From: a bacterium
Lineage (GTDB): Bacteria; Bacillota; Bacilli; Lactobacillales; Streptococcaceae
Length of the DNA stretch: 63,166 nucleotides
Direction of reading: 5' to 3'
Assembly (NCBI GenBank): GCA_905221345.1
Contig: CAJNCW010000008.1
Location: 1-63,166, forward strand
Part shown: piece by piece, positions 7,421 to 16,780 of the stretch
How the letters are laid out: every line of letters begins with the position of its first letter
Numbering within the stretch: position 1 is the stretch's first letter
The notes under the pieces: model-generated
What the model was told of the DNA's origin: nothing
Database searches by the model: none
Seen by the model: only the letters and a program-made list of their open reading frames with translations
Made by a program: the position numbers and the translations under genes

Positions 7421-8530
7421 CTAGATTCTAGCTCCGTTACTATCTACTTGATAGCCATCCACAGTAGTATTCACTGCTAAAGCCCCTGAAGCATTGACGT
7501 AATAAGACTTTCCTCCTACCTGGAACCACTGACTAGACTTCATAGCCCCTGAGCTCTCCAAATAATACCATGTTCCATTTTCCTTGAGCCAGCCTGTCTG
7601 CATCTCCCCTGATGCCTTTAGATAGTACCAATGCGAGCCATCCTTTACCCAACCTGTTGACATAGTCCCGTTTTCTTTGAAGTGATACCAACTGCCATTT
7701 ATTTTCTTCCAACCAGTTGCGAGTTTCCCATTCTCACGGTAATTCCAAATACCGTTTTGCTTCTTCCAACCATTCTCCACCGATTCTGTTTCCATATACT
7801 GGACGTATCTCCTCATTCCACTATAGGACAGGTAACTAAGCCACTTATAACCGTCCTTTTCTACGATTTGATCGTAGCTAACATTTTCACCAGGATAGTA
7901 GTAGTCAATAACTTGCGCTGTACTTGACGGTTGGTTTCGAATGGCAGACTTTTGAGTAAACGTATGAGTCCCACTAGATGCTAATCCTGACCTAATAGAA
8001 TTTCCAGTTCTACCACCATTCCCTACCAAGTCCTTAAAATGGATAAAGCCTGTCATAGAGCTAGCTTTTACGCTGCGACGATTGTATTTCTCCCTAACTC
8101 CATAGTTATACTCTTCGATCTCAATCGTATCCCCTGATATATTTGATACCCAGGCCACATGCCCATAATAACCTTCTGTCGACCAAGCAATAGCCCCAAC
8201 TTCTGGCTTAGTATCCACACGGTAGCCTTCTCGCCTTGCACGATGTCCCCATTCATTCGCATTTCCATAAGCAGGCGGAATTTCAAAGCCATTTACACTA
8301 CTCAAACGAAAGGCTGCAAAAGACGTACACTGGCGAGAATACATCCGCCACTGGTCGATTTCCACACTACCATTTTTATAGTGAAGCGGGTAGTCATCTC
8401 CACGCGCTACACTATCAGCTTTAACCGATTCACCACCAAACAAAAAAGCACTCGTAACCAACAATGTAGCCAATCCTACACCCAACTGCGTATATCTACT
8501 CTTCTTAACTCCTGATTTTAAAAACGTCAT
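7421..8530 (-). CDS. cbpD: CbpD-like choline-binding murein hydrolase (CHAP)
   Basis: A 369-aa secreted protein. The signal peptide (about residues 1-38, ending VKA) is followed by a CHAP amidase/endopeptidase domain (about 45-165) with catalytic Cys68 (SRQCTSF) and His124 (YYGHVAWV). One SH3b domain (about 188-248) follows, then about five choline-binding repeats (252-369, GW...WYYL units). In pneumococci CbpD is the competence-induced fratricide lysin attaching to choline on teichoic acid. Here only one SH3b is evident and the protein is shorter than the roughly 450 residues I recall for pneumococcal CbpD. The position between polA and veg and an upstream cin-box-like element support the assignment. 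Confidence 0.85.
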   Translation of the reverse strand: MTFLKSGVKKSRYTQLGVGLATLLVTSAFLFGGESVKADSVARGDDYPLHYKNGSVEIDQWRMYSRQCTSFAAFRLSSVNGFEIPPAYGNANEWGHRARREGYRVDTKPEVGAIAWSTEGYYGHVAWVSNISGDTIEIEEYNYGVREKYNRRSVKASSMTGFIHFKDLVGNGGRTGNSIRSGLASSGTHTFTQKSAIRNQPSSTAQVIDYYYPGENVSYDQIVEKDGYKWLSYLSYSGMRRYVQYMETESVENGWKKQNGIWNYRENGKLATGWKKINGSWYHFKENGTMSTGWVKDGSHWYYLKASGEMQTGWLKENGTWYYLESSGAMKSSQWFQVGGKSYYVNASGALAVNTTVDGYQVDSNGARI

Positions 8531-8578
8531 TCATTCTCCTTATATAATATAAATTTCCGAGGTTCCCCTCGTTTATAC

Positions 8579-8586
8579 TATTCGGG
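8579..8586 (-). promoter_or_regulatory. cin-box-like element upstream of cbpD
   Basis: CCCGAATA on the minus strand matches the ComX recognition box TACGAATA at 6 of 8 positions, keeping the CGAATA core. It lies 48 nt upstream of the cbpD start and is preceded by a T-rich run, as is typical of cin-box promoters. Confidence 0.65.
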
Positions 8587-8617
8587 AAAAAAAGAAAAAA
8601 GTGAGCAAAGCCCACTT
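8587..8617 (-). terminator. veg terminator
   Basis: On the minus strand AAGTGGGC-TTT-GCTCACTT forms a hairpin (one mismatch) followed by a T-rich run. That same T run leads straight into the cin-box of the next gene. Confidence 0.75.
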
Positions 8618-8621
8618 CATT

Positions 8622-8897
8622 TTAGGATTCTTGGTCTAGATAGCGAATCAAATTCTTCTCTGTCAAGATATCTGAGTAGGTGAAGGATTCAACATAAACA
8701 TTAGCTTGTTTGTCTCCCTCAACATCCCCAAATTCAACGATAAATAGGGACGGATAAACCTCAATTAGCTTACCCAATCTATTTTTTTGGCGCTTACGGC
8801 CATTCTCTAAAGTCATTTCAACGACTTGTCCCTCATGCGCCTTGATTTCTTCTTTGATTTTTTTCATCTTGGCTACATCTGTAAATGCATCTGACAT
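8622..8897 (-). CDS. veg: Veg family protein
   Basis: A 91-aa member of the Veg family: small beta-rich proteins of Firmicutes, linked in Bacillus to biofilm regulation. The sequence shows the family core GQVVEMTLENGRKR and GKLIEVYPSLFIVEF. The length is normal. It starts 1 nt after the replicative helicase stop region, so it is probably co-transcribed with rplI-dnaB. A terminator follows at once. The molecular role in streptococci is unknown. Confidence 0.88.
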   Translation of the reverse strand: MSDAFTDVAKMKKIKEEIKAHEGQVVEMTLENGRKRQKNRLGKLIEVYPSLFIVEFGDVEGDKQANVYVESFTYSDILTEKNLIRYLDQES

Positions 8898-8898
8898 C

Positions 8899-10251
8899 TT
8901 ATGCCTCCCTCTTTGAGATACTTGAAAATTTATTGTATTCTTTTTGGAAAATCAATTCCACCGTTCCACGAGCTCCACTACGGTTTTTCTCGATGATAAC
9001 CTCAACCTTGTTATTTGGAATTCCTTCCTCTTCTTCACCCGCACGATCATAGTAGTCGTCACGGTATAGAAAGGCTACGATATCCGCATCCTGCTCAATA
9101 GAACCCGATTCACGAATATCAGACAAGACTGGTCTCTTATCCTGACGCTGTTCCACTCCACGGGATAACTGGCTGAGAGCAATGACTGGAACTTTCAATT
9201 CCTTGGCTAGAATTTTTAGCTGACGAGAAATTTCAGAAACTTCTTGTTGGCGGTTCTCACGACCAGTCCCTGTGATAAGCTGTAGGTAGTCGATCAAAAT
9301 CAAGCCTAGATTGCCTGTTTCTTGAGCCAGTTTACGTGAGCGCGAACGAATTTCCGTGATCCGAATCCCTGGCGTATCATCAATATAGATACTCGCGTTG
9401 GCTAGATTCCCTTGAGCAATGGTATACTTTTGCCATTCCTCATCAGTCAATTGACCCGTACGGATAGAATGGGACTCCACCAAGCCTTCGGCCGCCAACA
9501 TACGATCTACTAGACTTTCCGCACCCATTTCCAGTGAAAAGATAGCTACAGTCTTGTCCAACTTGGTTCCGATATTCTGAGCAATGTTTAAAGCAAAGGC
9601 TGTTTTACCGACCGCAGGACGAGCTGCGATAATAATCAGCTCTTCCTCATGGAGACCTGTCGTCATATGGTCCAAATCACGGTAGCCCGTTGCAATACCT
9701 GTGATATCCGTTGTTTGTTGTGACCGAACTTCTAGGTTCCCAAAGTTGATATTTAGAATATCACGGATATTCTTGAACCCACTACGATTGGCGTTTTCAC
9801 TTACATCAATGAGCCCCTTTTCAGCCTGCGCAATGATTTCATCTACAGGCTTAGAAGCTTCATAGGCTTGGTTGACAGACTCTGTCAACTTGGAAATCAA
9901 ACGACGTAGCATAGCCTTTTCGGCTACGATTTTAGCATAATATTCCGCATTAGCTGAAGTTGGTACAGAGTTGACAATTTCGACAAGGTAAGACAAGCCA
10001 CCAATATTTTGGAGATCCCCTTGGCTATCCAAAATCGTCCGAACCGTTGTCGCATCAATCGCTTCTCCACGATCCGACAAGTCTACCATCGCTTGGAAAA
10101 TCAACCGATGAGCATACTTAAAGAAGTCACGAGAATCAATGTATTCTCGGACAAAAACGAGCTTACTCTCATCTATAAAAATAGCCCCCAGAACAGATTG
10201 TTCTGCCAAAATATCCTGAGGTTGAACTCGCAGTTCCTCTACTTCTGCCAT
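8899..10251 (-). CDS. dnaB: Replicative DNA helicase DnaB
   Basis: A 450-aa hexameric fork helicase (called DnaC in Bacillus nomenclature). The N-terminal primase-interaction domain (about residues 8-110, PQDILAEQSVLGAIF) is followed by a linker and the RecA-like domain. That domain has Walker A AARPAVGKTAF at about 210, Walker B LILIDYLQLI at about 318 and the arginine-finger region RSGARGTVEL near the end. It acts at the fork with primase and clamp loader. It lies in the rplI-dnaB-veg cluster, 43 nt after rplI. Length and motifs are complete. Confidence 0.97.
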   Translation of the reverse strand: MAEVEELRVQPQDILAEQSVLGAIFIDESKLVFVREYIDSRDFFKYAHRLIFQAMVDLSDRGEAIDATTVRTILDSQGDLQNIGGLSYLVEIVNSVPTSANAEYYAKIVAEKAMLRRLISKLTESVNQAYEASKPVDEIIAQAEKGLIDVSENANRSGFKNIRDILNINFGNLEVRSQQTTDITGIATGYRDLDHMTTGLHEEELIIIAARPAVGKTAFALNIAQNIGTKLDKTVAIFSLEMGAESLVDRMLAAEGLVESHSIRTGQLTDEEWQKYTIAQGNLANASIYIDDTPGIRITEIRSRSRKLAQETGNLGLILIDYLQLITGTGRENRQQEVSEISRQLKILAKELKVPVIALSQLSRGVEQRQDKRPVLSDIRESGSIEQDADIVAFLYRDDYYDRAGEEEEGIPNNKVEVIIEKNRSGARGTVELIFQKEYNKFSSISKREA

Positions 10252-10294
10252 CCAACTTTCCTTCCTTTTACAATCTTGTCAAGAAGTTGTAAAC

Positions 10295-10747
10295 TTAACC
10301 TTCTTTTACACGAAGATTGATGACACTTGTAACATCTTGATAGATCTTCACTGGTACATCAATCAAACCTACTGCTCGAATTGGTGCTTGCACTTGAATA
10401 TTGCGTTTATCAATCTTAATACCAAACTGCTTTTGCAATTCTTCTGCAATTTTCTTATTGGTGATTGAGCCAAAGGTACGGCCATCTGGTCCAACCTTTT
10501 CAACAAACTCTACAACAGTTTCTTCTGCTTCAAGCTTGGCTTTGATTGCTCTTGCCTCTGCTAACATCTCTGCATGAGCCTTTTCCTCTGATTTTTGTTT
10601 TCCACGCAATTCACCGATTGCCTGAGCAGTCGCTTCCTTAGCCAAATTCTTTTTAATCAGGAAGTTTTGGGCGTAGCCAGTGGGTACTTCCTTGATTTCG
10701 CCTTTTTTCCCTTTTCCTTTGACATCTGCTAAAAAGATTACTTTCAT
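10295..10747 (-). CDS. rplI: Ribosomal protein bL9
   Basis: A 150-aa 50S protein. The N-terminal globular domain [18 protein letters not shown] with [13 protein letters not shown] is diagnostic. A long connecting helix (about 42-75) and the C-terminal rRNA-binding domain ([18 protein letters not shown]) follow. The gene overlaps the gdpP stop codon by 4 nt, indicating translational coupling. Confidence 0.97.
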   Translation of the reverse strand: MKVIFLADVKGKGKKGEIKEVPTGYAQNFLIKKNLAKEATAQAIGELRGKQKSEEKAHAEMLAEARAIKAKLEAEETVVEFVEKVGPDGRTFGSITNKKIAEELQKQFGIKIDKRNIQVQAPIRAVGLIDVPVKIYQDVTSVINLRVKEG

Positions 10748-12717
10748 TCTTCTTTCTCCTTTTCCTTTAGTTCATCTAAGACAAGTTGAGTCAATTTTTC
10801 TCCAACTTCTGACAGACCCATATTCTCGATTTGTGCAGCAGCTAGATTAAAGTGACCACCGCCACCCAACTCTTCCATAATGCGTTGGACATTGATTTTA
10901 CTGCGGCTTCGAGCTGAGATAGAGATAAATCCTTGTGTATTTTTTGCTAGAACGAAACTAGCCTCAATACCAGACATAGCCAACATAGCATCGGCAGCCT
11001 TACTGATGACAACCGTATCATAAGTAGTTGAGTCCTTAGCTTGGGCAATTAAGACATCTGAACCCAATTTACGTCCTTGTAAAATGAGTTCATTTACCTC
11101 ACGATATTCTTCAAAATCTGTCGCAGCAATCTCCTGGATAGCAATACTGTCACTTCCCCGTGTTCTGAGGTAGCTAGCTACATCAAAGGTTCTACTCGTT
11201 ACTCGTGACGTAAAGTTTTTGGTATCCAGCATCATACCAGCCATCAGTACACTAGCCTGCATACGACTCAAACGATTTTTCTTAGAATTTTGGAACTGAA
11301 TCAATTCTGTGACCAACTCACTCGCACTACTTGCTCCACTTTCGATATAGGTGATTACAGCATTCTCTGGGAAATCCTGATCACGTCGATGATGGTCAAT
11401 GACAATAGTTTGAGTGAACAGTTCGTAAAAATCTTTCGATAAAGTCAAAGCCGTCTTCGAATGATCCACTAAAATCAACAAAGAGCGCTTGGTGACCAAT
11501 CTCATCGCATTAGCCAGAGGCAAGAGCTTAGTGACACCCTCTTTTTCCAAGAATTTGACGGCACGCTCGATATCTGGTGACATTTGATCTGCATCGTAGA
11601 CAGCATAGCTATTTTCAGTGATATTGCTCGCAAACAACTGCATGCCAACCGCAGACCCCAAGGCATCCATATCCAGATTCTTATGACCAACTACAAATAC
11701 CTGATCCACACTGCGAATCTTATCTGAAATAGCTGTCATCATGGCTCTCGTACGTGTTCTCGTTCTCTTAACTGAAGCTGCGGAACCACCACCGAAATAG
11801 ACTGGGTTCTTGGTTTCATCATTTTCCTTGACAACCACTTGGTCCCCACCACGAACCTCCGCCAAATTCAAGTTCCTTAAAGCAACTTTCCCTATCTCAT
11901 CATGATTGCCATCACCATAAGAAAATCCCATACTTAAGGTTAGGGGTAACTGCCTCTGTTTTGATTCTTCACGAAAGGCATCAATGACAGAGAATTTATC
12001 ATTCATCAATTCCTCGAGTACTGTGTAATCAGTAAATAAATAAAAGCGATCCATCCCCACACGCCGAGAAAACATGGCATACTTACTAGCAAATTCTGAA
12101 ACAAAATTTGCCACAAAGCTATTGATATGACTAATATCGGAGTCGGAGGTTGCATCTTCTAGATCATCGTAGTTGTCTACCGAGATAACCCCAATCACTG
12201 GTCGACTGGTTACCAATTCGACAGTTGCTTCGTACTCCCCAGAAACATCAAAGAAATACAAAACACCCGAAACCTTGTCCATATGAACGGCATAGCGTGT
12301 TTCCCCCAAGTTAGCATAAGAACCAGGGTTCCCCACAGAAGCCTTGATGATAGTTTGAATCAAGTCAACATCAATTTCGCCTTCTTCAGTAGTCAAAATC
12401 AACTCAGCATAAGGATTAAACCATTCCACTTCGCCACTGGATAAATCTAACTTCAGAACACCAACCGGCATTTGATCGAGCAGCGTATTCAAGCTATCTT
12501 CTGCTTGATGGTTTACGTATTGGATTTGTTCAATTTCGCTCTTTTCATACTGTTTTTTTTGCCAGATGAATAAAAGCAGATAAAGAAGTACAAATAAAAA
12601 CAAAACACTGATTGTTACAGCAATATTACGCGAAAAAATAATCAGCAATGTTAAGATTCCGAAAGTTGCAATCCCCAGTAGAACTGCAGAAATCGGAGTT
12701 AAATTATTTTTTTTCAT
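10744..12717 (-). CDS. gdpP: Cyclic-di-AMP phosphodiesterase GdpP (Pde1)
   Basis: A 657-aa membrane enzyme that hydrolyses c-di-AMP to pApA. It has two N-terminal transmembrane helices (within about residues 5-55), a PAS-like domain and a degenerate GGDEF domain. The DHH/DHHA1 phosphodiesterase carries [25 protein letters not shown] and the [12 protein letters not shown] motif. The start was set at the second ATG (MKKNNL): it has an AAGAGG site 6 nt upstream, whereas the first ATG at 12735 lies almost on the -10 box and has no SD. First gene of the gdpP-rplI-dnaB-veg run. Confidence 0.95.
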   Translation of the reverse strand: MKKNNLTPISAVLLGIATFGILTLLIIFSRNIAVTISVLFLFVLLYLLLFIWQKKQYEKSEIEQIQYVNHQAEDSLNTLLDQMPVGVLKLDLSSGEVEWFNPYAELILTTEEGEIDVDLIQTIIKASVGNPGSYANLGETRYAVHMDKVSGVLYFFDVSGEYEATVELVTSRPVIGVISVDNYDDLEDATSDSDISHINSFVANFVSEFASKYAMFSRRVGMDRFYLFTDYTVLEELMNDKFSVIDAFREESKQRQLPLTLSMGFSYGDGNHDEIGKVALRNLNLAEVRGGDQVVVKENDETKNPVYFGGGSAASVKRTRTRTRAMMTAISDKIRSVDQVFVVGHKNLDMDALGSAVGMQLFASNITENSYAVYDADQMSPDIERAVKFLEKEGVTKLLPLANAMRLVTKRSLLILVDHSKTALTLSKDFYELFTQTIVIDHHRRDQDFPENAVITYIESGASSASELVTELIQFQNSKKNRLSRMQASVLMAGMMLDTKNFTSRVTSRTFDVASYLRTRGSDSIAIQEIAATDFEEYREVNELILQGRKLGSDVLIAQAKDSTTYDTVVISKAADAMLAMSGIEASFVLAKNTQGFISISARSRSKINVQRIMEELGGGGHFNLAAAQIENMGLSEVGEKLTQLVLDELKEKEKEE

Positions 12718-12736
12718 TCTAAACCTCTTGCGCATT

Positions 12737-12745
12737 ATTATATCA
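12737..12745 (-). promoter_or_regulatory. Extended -10 promoter of gdpP
   Basis: TGATATAAT on the minus strand lies about 20 nt upstream of the chosen gdpP start. It would place the transcript start downstream of the alternative first ATG. Confidence 0.7.
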
Positions 12746-12820
12746 CAAATACCCTTAAAAAGCGACCTTTAAAAAGAGGTAAGCCTTTCTTTCATGATTG
12801 ATTTCTCTAACTTCAGACAC

Positions 12821-12848
12821 AAAAAGAGGAGGGAATCATCACCCTCCT
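12821..12848 (-). terminator. Thiolase gene terminator
   Basis: The stem AGGAGGG / CCCTCCT (12827-12833, 12842-12848) is followed on the minus strand by CTTTTTG, 25 nt after the stop codon. Confidence 0.75.
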
Positions 12849-12873
12849 ATCCACGTGTTCAGATTACTATCAT

Positions 12874-14052
12874 CTAACGTTCCACGATAAGAGCTGTTCC
12901 CATTCCCCCTCCGATACAGAGAGTTGCTAGACCAGTTTTAGCATCACGTTTCATCATCTCATGTACCAGGGTCACTAAGATACGGCAGCCTGAAGCTCCA
13001 ATTGGGTGACCAAGAGCAATCGCACCACCATTGACATTGACAATATCTGTGTTAAATCCAAGTGTTTTCCCAACCGCACAAGCCTGAGCAGCAAAGGCTT
13101 CATTTGACTCAATCAAGTCGAGATCATCAATTGTCAAATTGCCTTTTTCAAGAGCCTTGCGAGTTGCATAAATCGGCCCACATCCCATCATCTTAGGATC
13201 CAAACCTACACTTGCATACGAACGAATGCGAGCAATCACTGGAAGTTCTAATTCTTCCGCTTTTTCATCACTCATGACCAAGACAGCCGCTGCTCCGTCA
13301 TTGATACCCGAAGCATTTCCTGCCGTAACAGAACCGTCTTTTTTGAAAACAGGACCTAGCTTAGATAAGCTCTCCAAGCTGGCATCTTTTCTAGGAAATT
13401 CATCTGTATCAAAGACGATAGGATCGCCTTTGCGTTGAGGAATGACCACTGGCACAATCTCTTCCTTAAAGCGTCCAGATTCTATAGCCGCTACTGCTCG
13501 TTTTTGTGATTCCAAAGCAAGAGCATCTTGATCACCCCGGCTAATACCATATTCTTCAGCCACATTTTCAGCTGTAATTCCCATATGGTATTCGTTAAAG
13601 GCGTCAGACAAACCATCCTTAATCATGGTGTCTACCACTTTCGAATCTCCCATACGTGCACCCCAGCGAAAGTTTGGCAAAACATATGGAGCCTGACTCA
13701 TGTTTTCTGCACCACCAGCTACGACAATATCTGCATCGCCACATCGAATCGCTTGAGCAGCCAACTGAACTGCCTTCAAACCAGAACCACAAACCTTGTT
13801 GATAGTAAAGGCTGGTGTAAATTCGGGGAGTCCTGCGTGAATGCTCATTTGACGAGCTACGTTTTGACCTAAACCTGCGCCTAGGACATTTCCCATAATC
13901 ACTTCATCTACCTGCTCTGGTTTCACACTCGCCTTCTCCAAAGCACTCTTAATAACCAAAGCTCCCAAATCAACAGCAGAAACATTCTTCAAGCTTCCTC
14001 CAAAGGAACCAATAGGAGTTCGTACTGCTGAAACAATCACTACGTCTTTCAT
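12874..14052 (-). CDS. Acetyl-CoA C-acetyltransferase (thiolase)
   Basis: A 392-aa biosynthetic thiolase condensing two acetyl-CoA to acetoacetyl-CoA. The active site is complete: nucleophile Cys88 (NKVCGSG), His349 ([10 protein letters not shown]) and Cys379 (CIGGGMG). In streptococci the product can feed the HMG-CoA/mevalonate route to isoprenoids; no mevalonate gene is nearby. The start was chosen at MKDVVIV because a GGAGG lies 6 nt upstream and is itself part of the four extra codons of the longer reading. It stands alone, flanked by hairpins on both sides, between gdpP and hpf, where I recall no thiolase in pneumococcus. Confidence 0.93.
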   Translation of the reverse strand: MKDVVIVSAVRTPIGSFGGSLKNVSAVDLGALVIKSALEKASVKPEQVDEVIMGNVLGAGLGQNVARQMSIHAGLPEFTPAFTINKVCGSGLKAVQLAAQAIRCGDADIVVAGGAENMSQAPYVLPNFRWGARMGDSKVVDTMIKDGLSDAFNEYHMGITAENVAEEYGISRGDQDALALESQKRAVAAIESGRFKEEIVPVVIPQRKGDPIVFDTDEFPRKDASLESLSKLGPVFKKDGSVTAGNASGINDGAAAVLVMSDEKAEELELPVIARIRSYASVGLDPKMMGCGPIYATRKALEKGNLTIDDLDLIESNEAFAAQACAVGKTLGFNTDIVNVNGGAIALGHPIGASGCRILVTLVHEMMKRDAKTGLATLCIGGGMGTALIVER

Positions 14053-14089
14053 AACTACCTCCATTTATACCTTGTATAATGATGCAATA

Positions 14090-14121
14090 CAAAAGTGGTT
14101 TACAATTGTGTAAACCACTTT
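14090..14121. terminator. Strong inverted repeat between hpf and the thiolase gene
   Basis: A perfect 14-bp inverted repeat, AAAAGTGGTTTACA and its complement, surrounds a 4-nt loop. It probably terminates hpf transcription (19 nt after the stop) and could work in both directions. Confidence 0.7.
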
Positions 14122-14139
14122 TACATAGTTGTCAAGATT

Positions 14140-14688
14140 TTATGATTCCTTAACTTCTAGCAAACCAACTTCACCATCTTCGCGGCGATACAAAACATTT
14201 GTTGTTTGATCTTCGACATCAACATAGATAAAGAAATCATGCCCCAACAAATCCATTTGAAGAAGCGCTTCTTCCAAATCCATTGGTTTCAAATCAATTT
14301 GTTTTGAACGAACCACTTTTGGTTGCACAACATTTGCATCTTCAACTAAGGCATCTGTAAAGAGTTGGCTAGTTGCAACTTTATTTTTATTCTTGCGTTC
14401 GATTTTTGTTTTATTTTTACGAATCTGACGTTCGATTTTATCTGTTACGAGGTCGATAGAGCCATACATATCTTGAGAAATATCTTCTGCACGAAGGGTA
14501 ATTGATCCAAGTGGAATCGTTACTTCAACCTTTGCTGTTTTTTCACGGTAAACTTTCAGGTTTACACGTGCATCCAACTCTTGTTCAGGTTGAAAATATT
14601 TTTCGATCTTTTCGAGTTTAGAAACTACATAATTGCGAATTGCTTCTGTTACTTCTAGGTTTTCACCACGGATACTATATTTAATCAT
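14140..14688 (-). CDS. hpf: Ribosome hibernation promoting factor, long form
   Basis: A 182-aa long HPF that dimerises 70S ribosomes to 100S in stationary phase. The N-terminal S30AE domain (residues 1-100, IKYSIRGENLEVTEAIRNYV, basic KNKTKIERKNKNK) is joined to the C-terminal dimerisation domain (about 125-182, KPMDLEEALLQMDLLGHDFF). It lies 78 nt downstream of comFC with its own TTGCAA/TATAAT promoter, and probably also receives competence read-through. Confidence 0.96.
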   Translation of the reverse strand: MIKYSIRGENLEVTEAIRNYVVSKLEKIEKYFQPEQELDARVNLKVYREKTAKVEVTIPLGSITLRAEDISQDMYGSIDLVTDKIERQIRKNKTKIERKNKNKVATSQLFTDALVEDANVVQPKVVRSKQIDLKPMDLEEALLQMDLLGHDFFIYVDVEDQTTNVLYRREDGEVGLLEVKES

Positions 14689-14729
14689 ATAAGTACCTTC
14701 TTTCTAAACATTTTTATTTTTCTAACTAT

Positions 14730-14758
14730 ATTATAACGCTTTCATTTTCATTTTGCAA
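14730..14758 (-). promoter_or_regulatory. hpf promoter
   Basis: TTGCAA (14753-14758) and TATAAT (14730-14735) on the minus strand have 17-nt spacing in the comFC-hpf gap. Confidence 0.65.
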
Positions 14759-14766
14759 ATTTTTCC

Positions 14767-15429
14767 TCATCTTACAAGGGAAAAAGTTTTGACTTCCAAA
14801 ACACCTGCTTCTTCCAGAAGCCTTTTCACACGATTAATAGTCGCTCCTGTTGTATAGATGTCATCAATCAGCAAAATCTTCTTAGGAAGTGAGGTCTCAT
14901 CTTTAATGAAAAATGGGGTCTCAGTAGCTAATCTTTCTGAACGATTCTTAGAAGAACTAGCTTTCTCTTCTCTTTTTCCCAATAAATCATAAAAAGAGAA
15001 TCCCGCTGCCTCAACCAAACCTTCAACCTGATTAAACCCTCTCTCAAGCAATCTTTCAGGACTTAAGGGAATCACCACAAATTCATAGTCCCTATACTTT
15101 TTCAACTCCTCAGCAAGAACAGAAGCGAAAACTTTTCTAAGAAGAAAATCCCCATCAAACTTATATCGACTAAAGAAGTCTTTCATCTCTTGGTTATAGG
15201 TAAAAATCGCCTTATGATCAACTTGGATTCCTTCTTTACACCAAAATTTACAATCTTGACAATATGTTGACTCTCCTTTTTTCATGCAACTCGGACAATG
15301 CACCTGTTCAATACTTTCAAAACTTAAAGAACAGGTTAAACAAAGAGGTGTTTCTTGATTCTTCAAGAGCAAGAGACTGCTAAAAGTCAAATTACTCTTT
15401 GTAGTTTGGCCACACAATAAGCAACTCAT
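14767..15429 (-). CDS. comFC: Competence protein ComFC
   Basis: A 220-aa competence protein needed for DNA uptake. An N-terminal zinc-ribbon-like cysteine cluster (CLLCGQ, CLTC, CPSC, CQDC within about residues 3-42) precedes a phosphoribosyltransferase-like domain. That domain has the PRPP-loop motif KILLIDDIYTTGAT at about 185-198. It acts with ComFA on incoming single-stranded DNA in the cytoplasm. Its start overlaps the comFA stop by 4 nt, so both are expressed from the comFA cin-box. Confidence 0.95.
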   Translation of the reverse strand: MSCLLCGQTTKSNLTFSSLLLLKNQETPLCLTCSLSFESIEQVHCPSCMKKGESTYCQDCKFWCKEGIQVDHKAIFTYNQEMKDFFSRYKFDGDFLLRKVFASVLAEELKKYRDYEFVVIPLSPERLLERGFNQVEGLVEAAGFSFYDLLGKREEKASSSKNRSERLATETPFFIKDETSLPKKILLIDDIYTTGATINRVKRLLEEAGVLEVKTFSLVR

Positions 15430-16724
15430 AAACCTGCCTCCTTGTTCATTTGTTTGATTTCCTTGATTGCCTTTTTGATTGAAGTATTTAATCCATCATG
15501 AAAAAAGAGCAATTCACCAGTTGGTCTATCCATACTACGCCCGACTCGTCCTCCAATCTGAATCAAGCTAGACTTGGTAAAAAGGCGATGATTGGCCTCC
15601 ACTACAAAAACATCCACACAAGGGAAGGTAACTCCACGTTCCAAGATTGTCGTACTGATAAGTATCGTCAACTCTCCATCTCGAAAAGCTTGCACCTGCT
15701 CTAATCGATCTTCTGTAACAGAAGATACAAAACCAATTTTCTCATCTGGAAAATACTCCTGCAGGATTTCTTTTAGTTTCTCGCCTTTTTTAATTTCTGA
15801 TGCAAAGATTAACAAGGGATAACCTGTTCTTCTCTGCCTCTCAATAGAGGTCTTTAATTTGGGTGACAACTGACTCTTATCTAAGTAACGATTAAAATCC
15901 GATAACCAAACTGGCTTTGGAATAATCAATGGATTTCCATGAAATCGTCTTGGCAAGCTCAATCGTTTTAATTCTCCCGTGCGAACCTTCTTATCTAACT
16001 CATCTGTAGATGTCGCTGTTAAAAAGATTCTCAGACCATCCTCCTTTACACTATTCTTTACAGCGTAGTAAAGCATAGTGTTGTCAACATAAGGAAAGGC
16101 ATCTACTTCATCTACTATCAATAAATCAAAGGCATGATAGAATTTTAATAACTGATGCGTCGTTGCAACAACTAGGGGAGTTCGAAAATAGGGCTCTGAT
16201 TCACCATGAAGTAGTGCTATCTCACAAACAAAGTCATTCTGCAGTCGCTTATACAGTTCCAAACACACGTCTATGCGAGGACTTGCCAAACAAACTGCAC
16301 CACCATTGTCAATCACTTTGGCCACAACTTGATAAATCATCTCTGTCTTTCCAGCTCCCGTGACAGCGTGAACTAAGGTCGGTTCTTTCTTTTCGACTGC
16401 TCGAAGCAAGCCCTCTGACACCTTCTCCTGAAAAGGGGTTAACTGGCCACGCCATTTGAGAACATCTTGTTTCGGAAAATTCTCCTGTGGAAAATAGTAT
16501 AAAGCTTGATCACTCCTAACTCGCTTCATCAGCAAGCACTCCCTGCAATAGTAAGCACCAACAGGCAAATACCATTCTTCCAAAATAGGACTGTCACAAC
16601 GTTGACAAAATAGTTTCCCCTTCTCTTTTCTCATTGCTTGCAGTTTCACTGCTGCCTCTCGTTCTTCTTTGGTTAATTCTTTCTCAGTAAACAAGCGACC
16701 GAGATAATTTGGATTTACTTTCAT
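15426..16724 (-). CDS. comFA: DNA-uptake helicase ComFA
   Basis: A 432-aa DEAD-type ATPase that helps pull transforming DNA into the cell. The N-terminal four-cysteine zinc motif (CQRCDSP and CRECL, about residues 39-63) precedes the helicase core. Walker A is VTGAGKTEMIY at about 120 and the DEAD-equivalent box is LLIVDEVDAFP at about 202. Motif VI is QIGGRVGRS at about 391. There is no SD: a perfect cin-box lies only 8 nt before the ATG, so the mRNA is expected to start at or within a few nt of the start codon. Divergent from yigZ. Confidence 0.96.
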   Translation of the reverse strand: MKVNPNYLGRLFTEKELTKEEREAAVKLQAMRKEKGKLFCQRCDSPILEEWYLPVGAYYCRECLLMKRVRSDQALYYFPQENFPKQDVLKWRGQLTPFQEKVSEGLLRAVEKKEPTLVHAVTGAGKTEMIYQVVAKVIDNGGAVCLASPRIDVCLELYKRLQNDFVCEIALLHGESEPYFRTPLVVATTHQLLKFYHAFDLLIVDEVDAFPYVDNTMLYYAVKNSVKEDGLRIFLTATSTDELDKKVRTGELKRLSLPRRFHGNPLIIPKPVWLSDFNRYLDKSQLSPKLKTSIERQRRTGYPLLIFASEIKKGEKLKEILQEYFPDEKIGFVSSVTEDRLEQVQAFRDGELTILISTTILERGVTFPCVDVFVVEANHRLFTKSSLIQIGGRVGRSMDRPTGELLFFHDGLNTSIKKAIKEIKQMNKEAGL

Positions 16725-16732
16725 ACTTCTTT

Positions 16733-16740
16733 ATTCGTAA
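16733..16740 (-). promoter_or_regulatory. cin-box (ComX-dependent promoter) of comFA-comFC
   Basis: TACGAATA on the minus strand is the exact competence sigma-X recognition box, preceded by a T-rich stretch. It is 8 nt from the comFA ATG. Confidence 0.9.
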
Positions 16741-16768
16741 AAATCTAGCGCTTTAGGTGTTTTTTTAG

Positions 16769-16774
16769 TACAAT
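16769..16774 (+). promoter_or_regulatory. Possible yigZ -10 box
   Basis: TACAAT is 6 nt before the yigZ ATG and there is no SD, consistent with a leaderless mRNA. The -35 is poor. Confidence 0.45.
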
Positions 16775-16780
16775 TAAATC

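Noticed and set aside
12850..12858. CCACGTG, considered as a parS half
   Set aside because: The flanks do not match GTTTCACGTGAAAC; only the central hexamer is shared.
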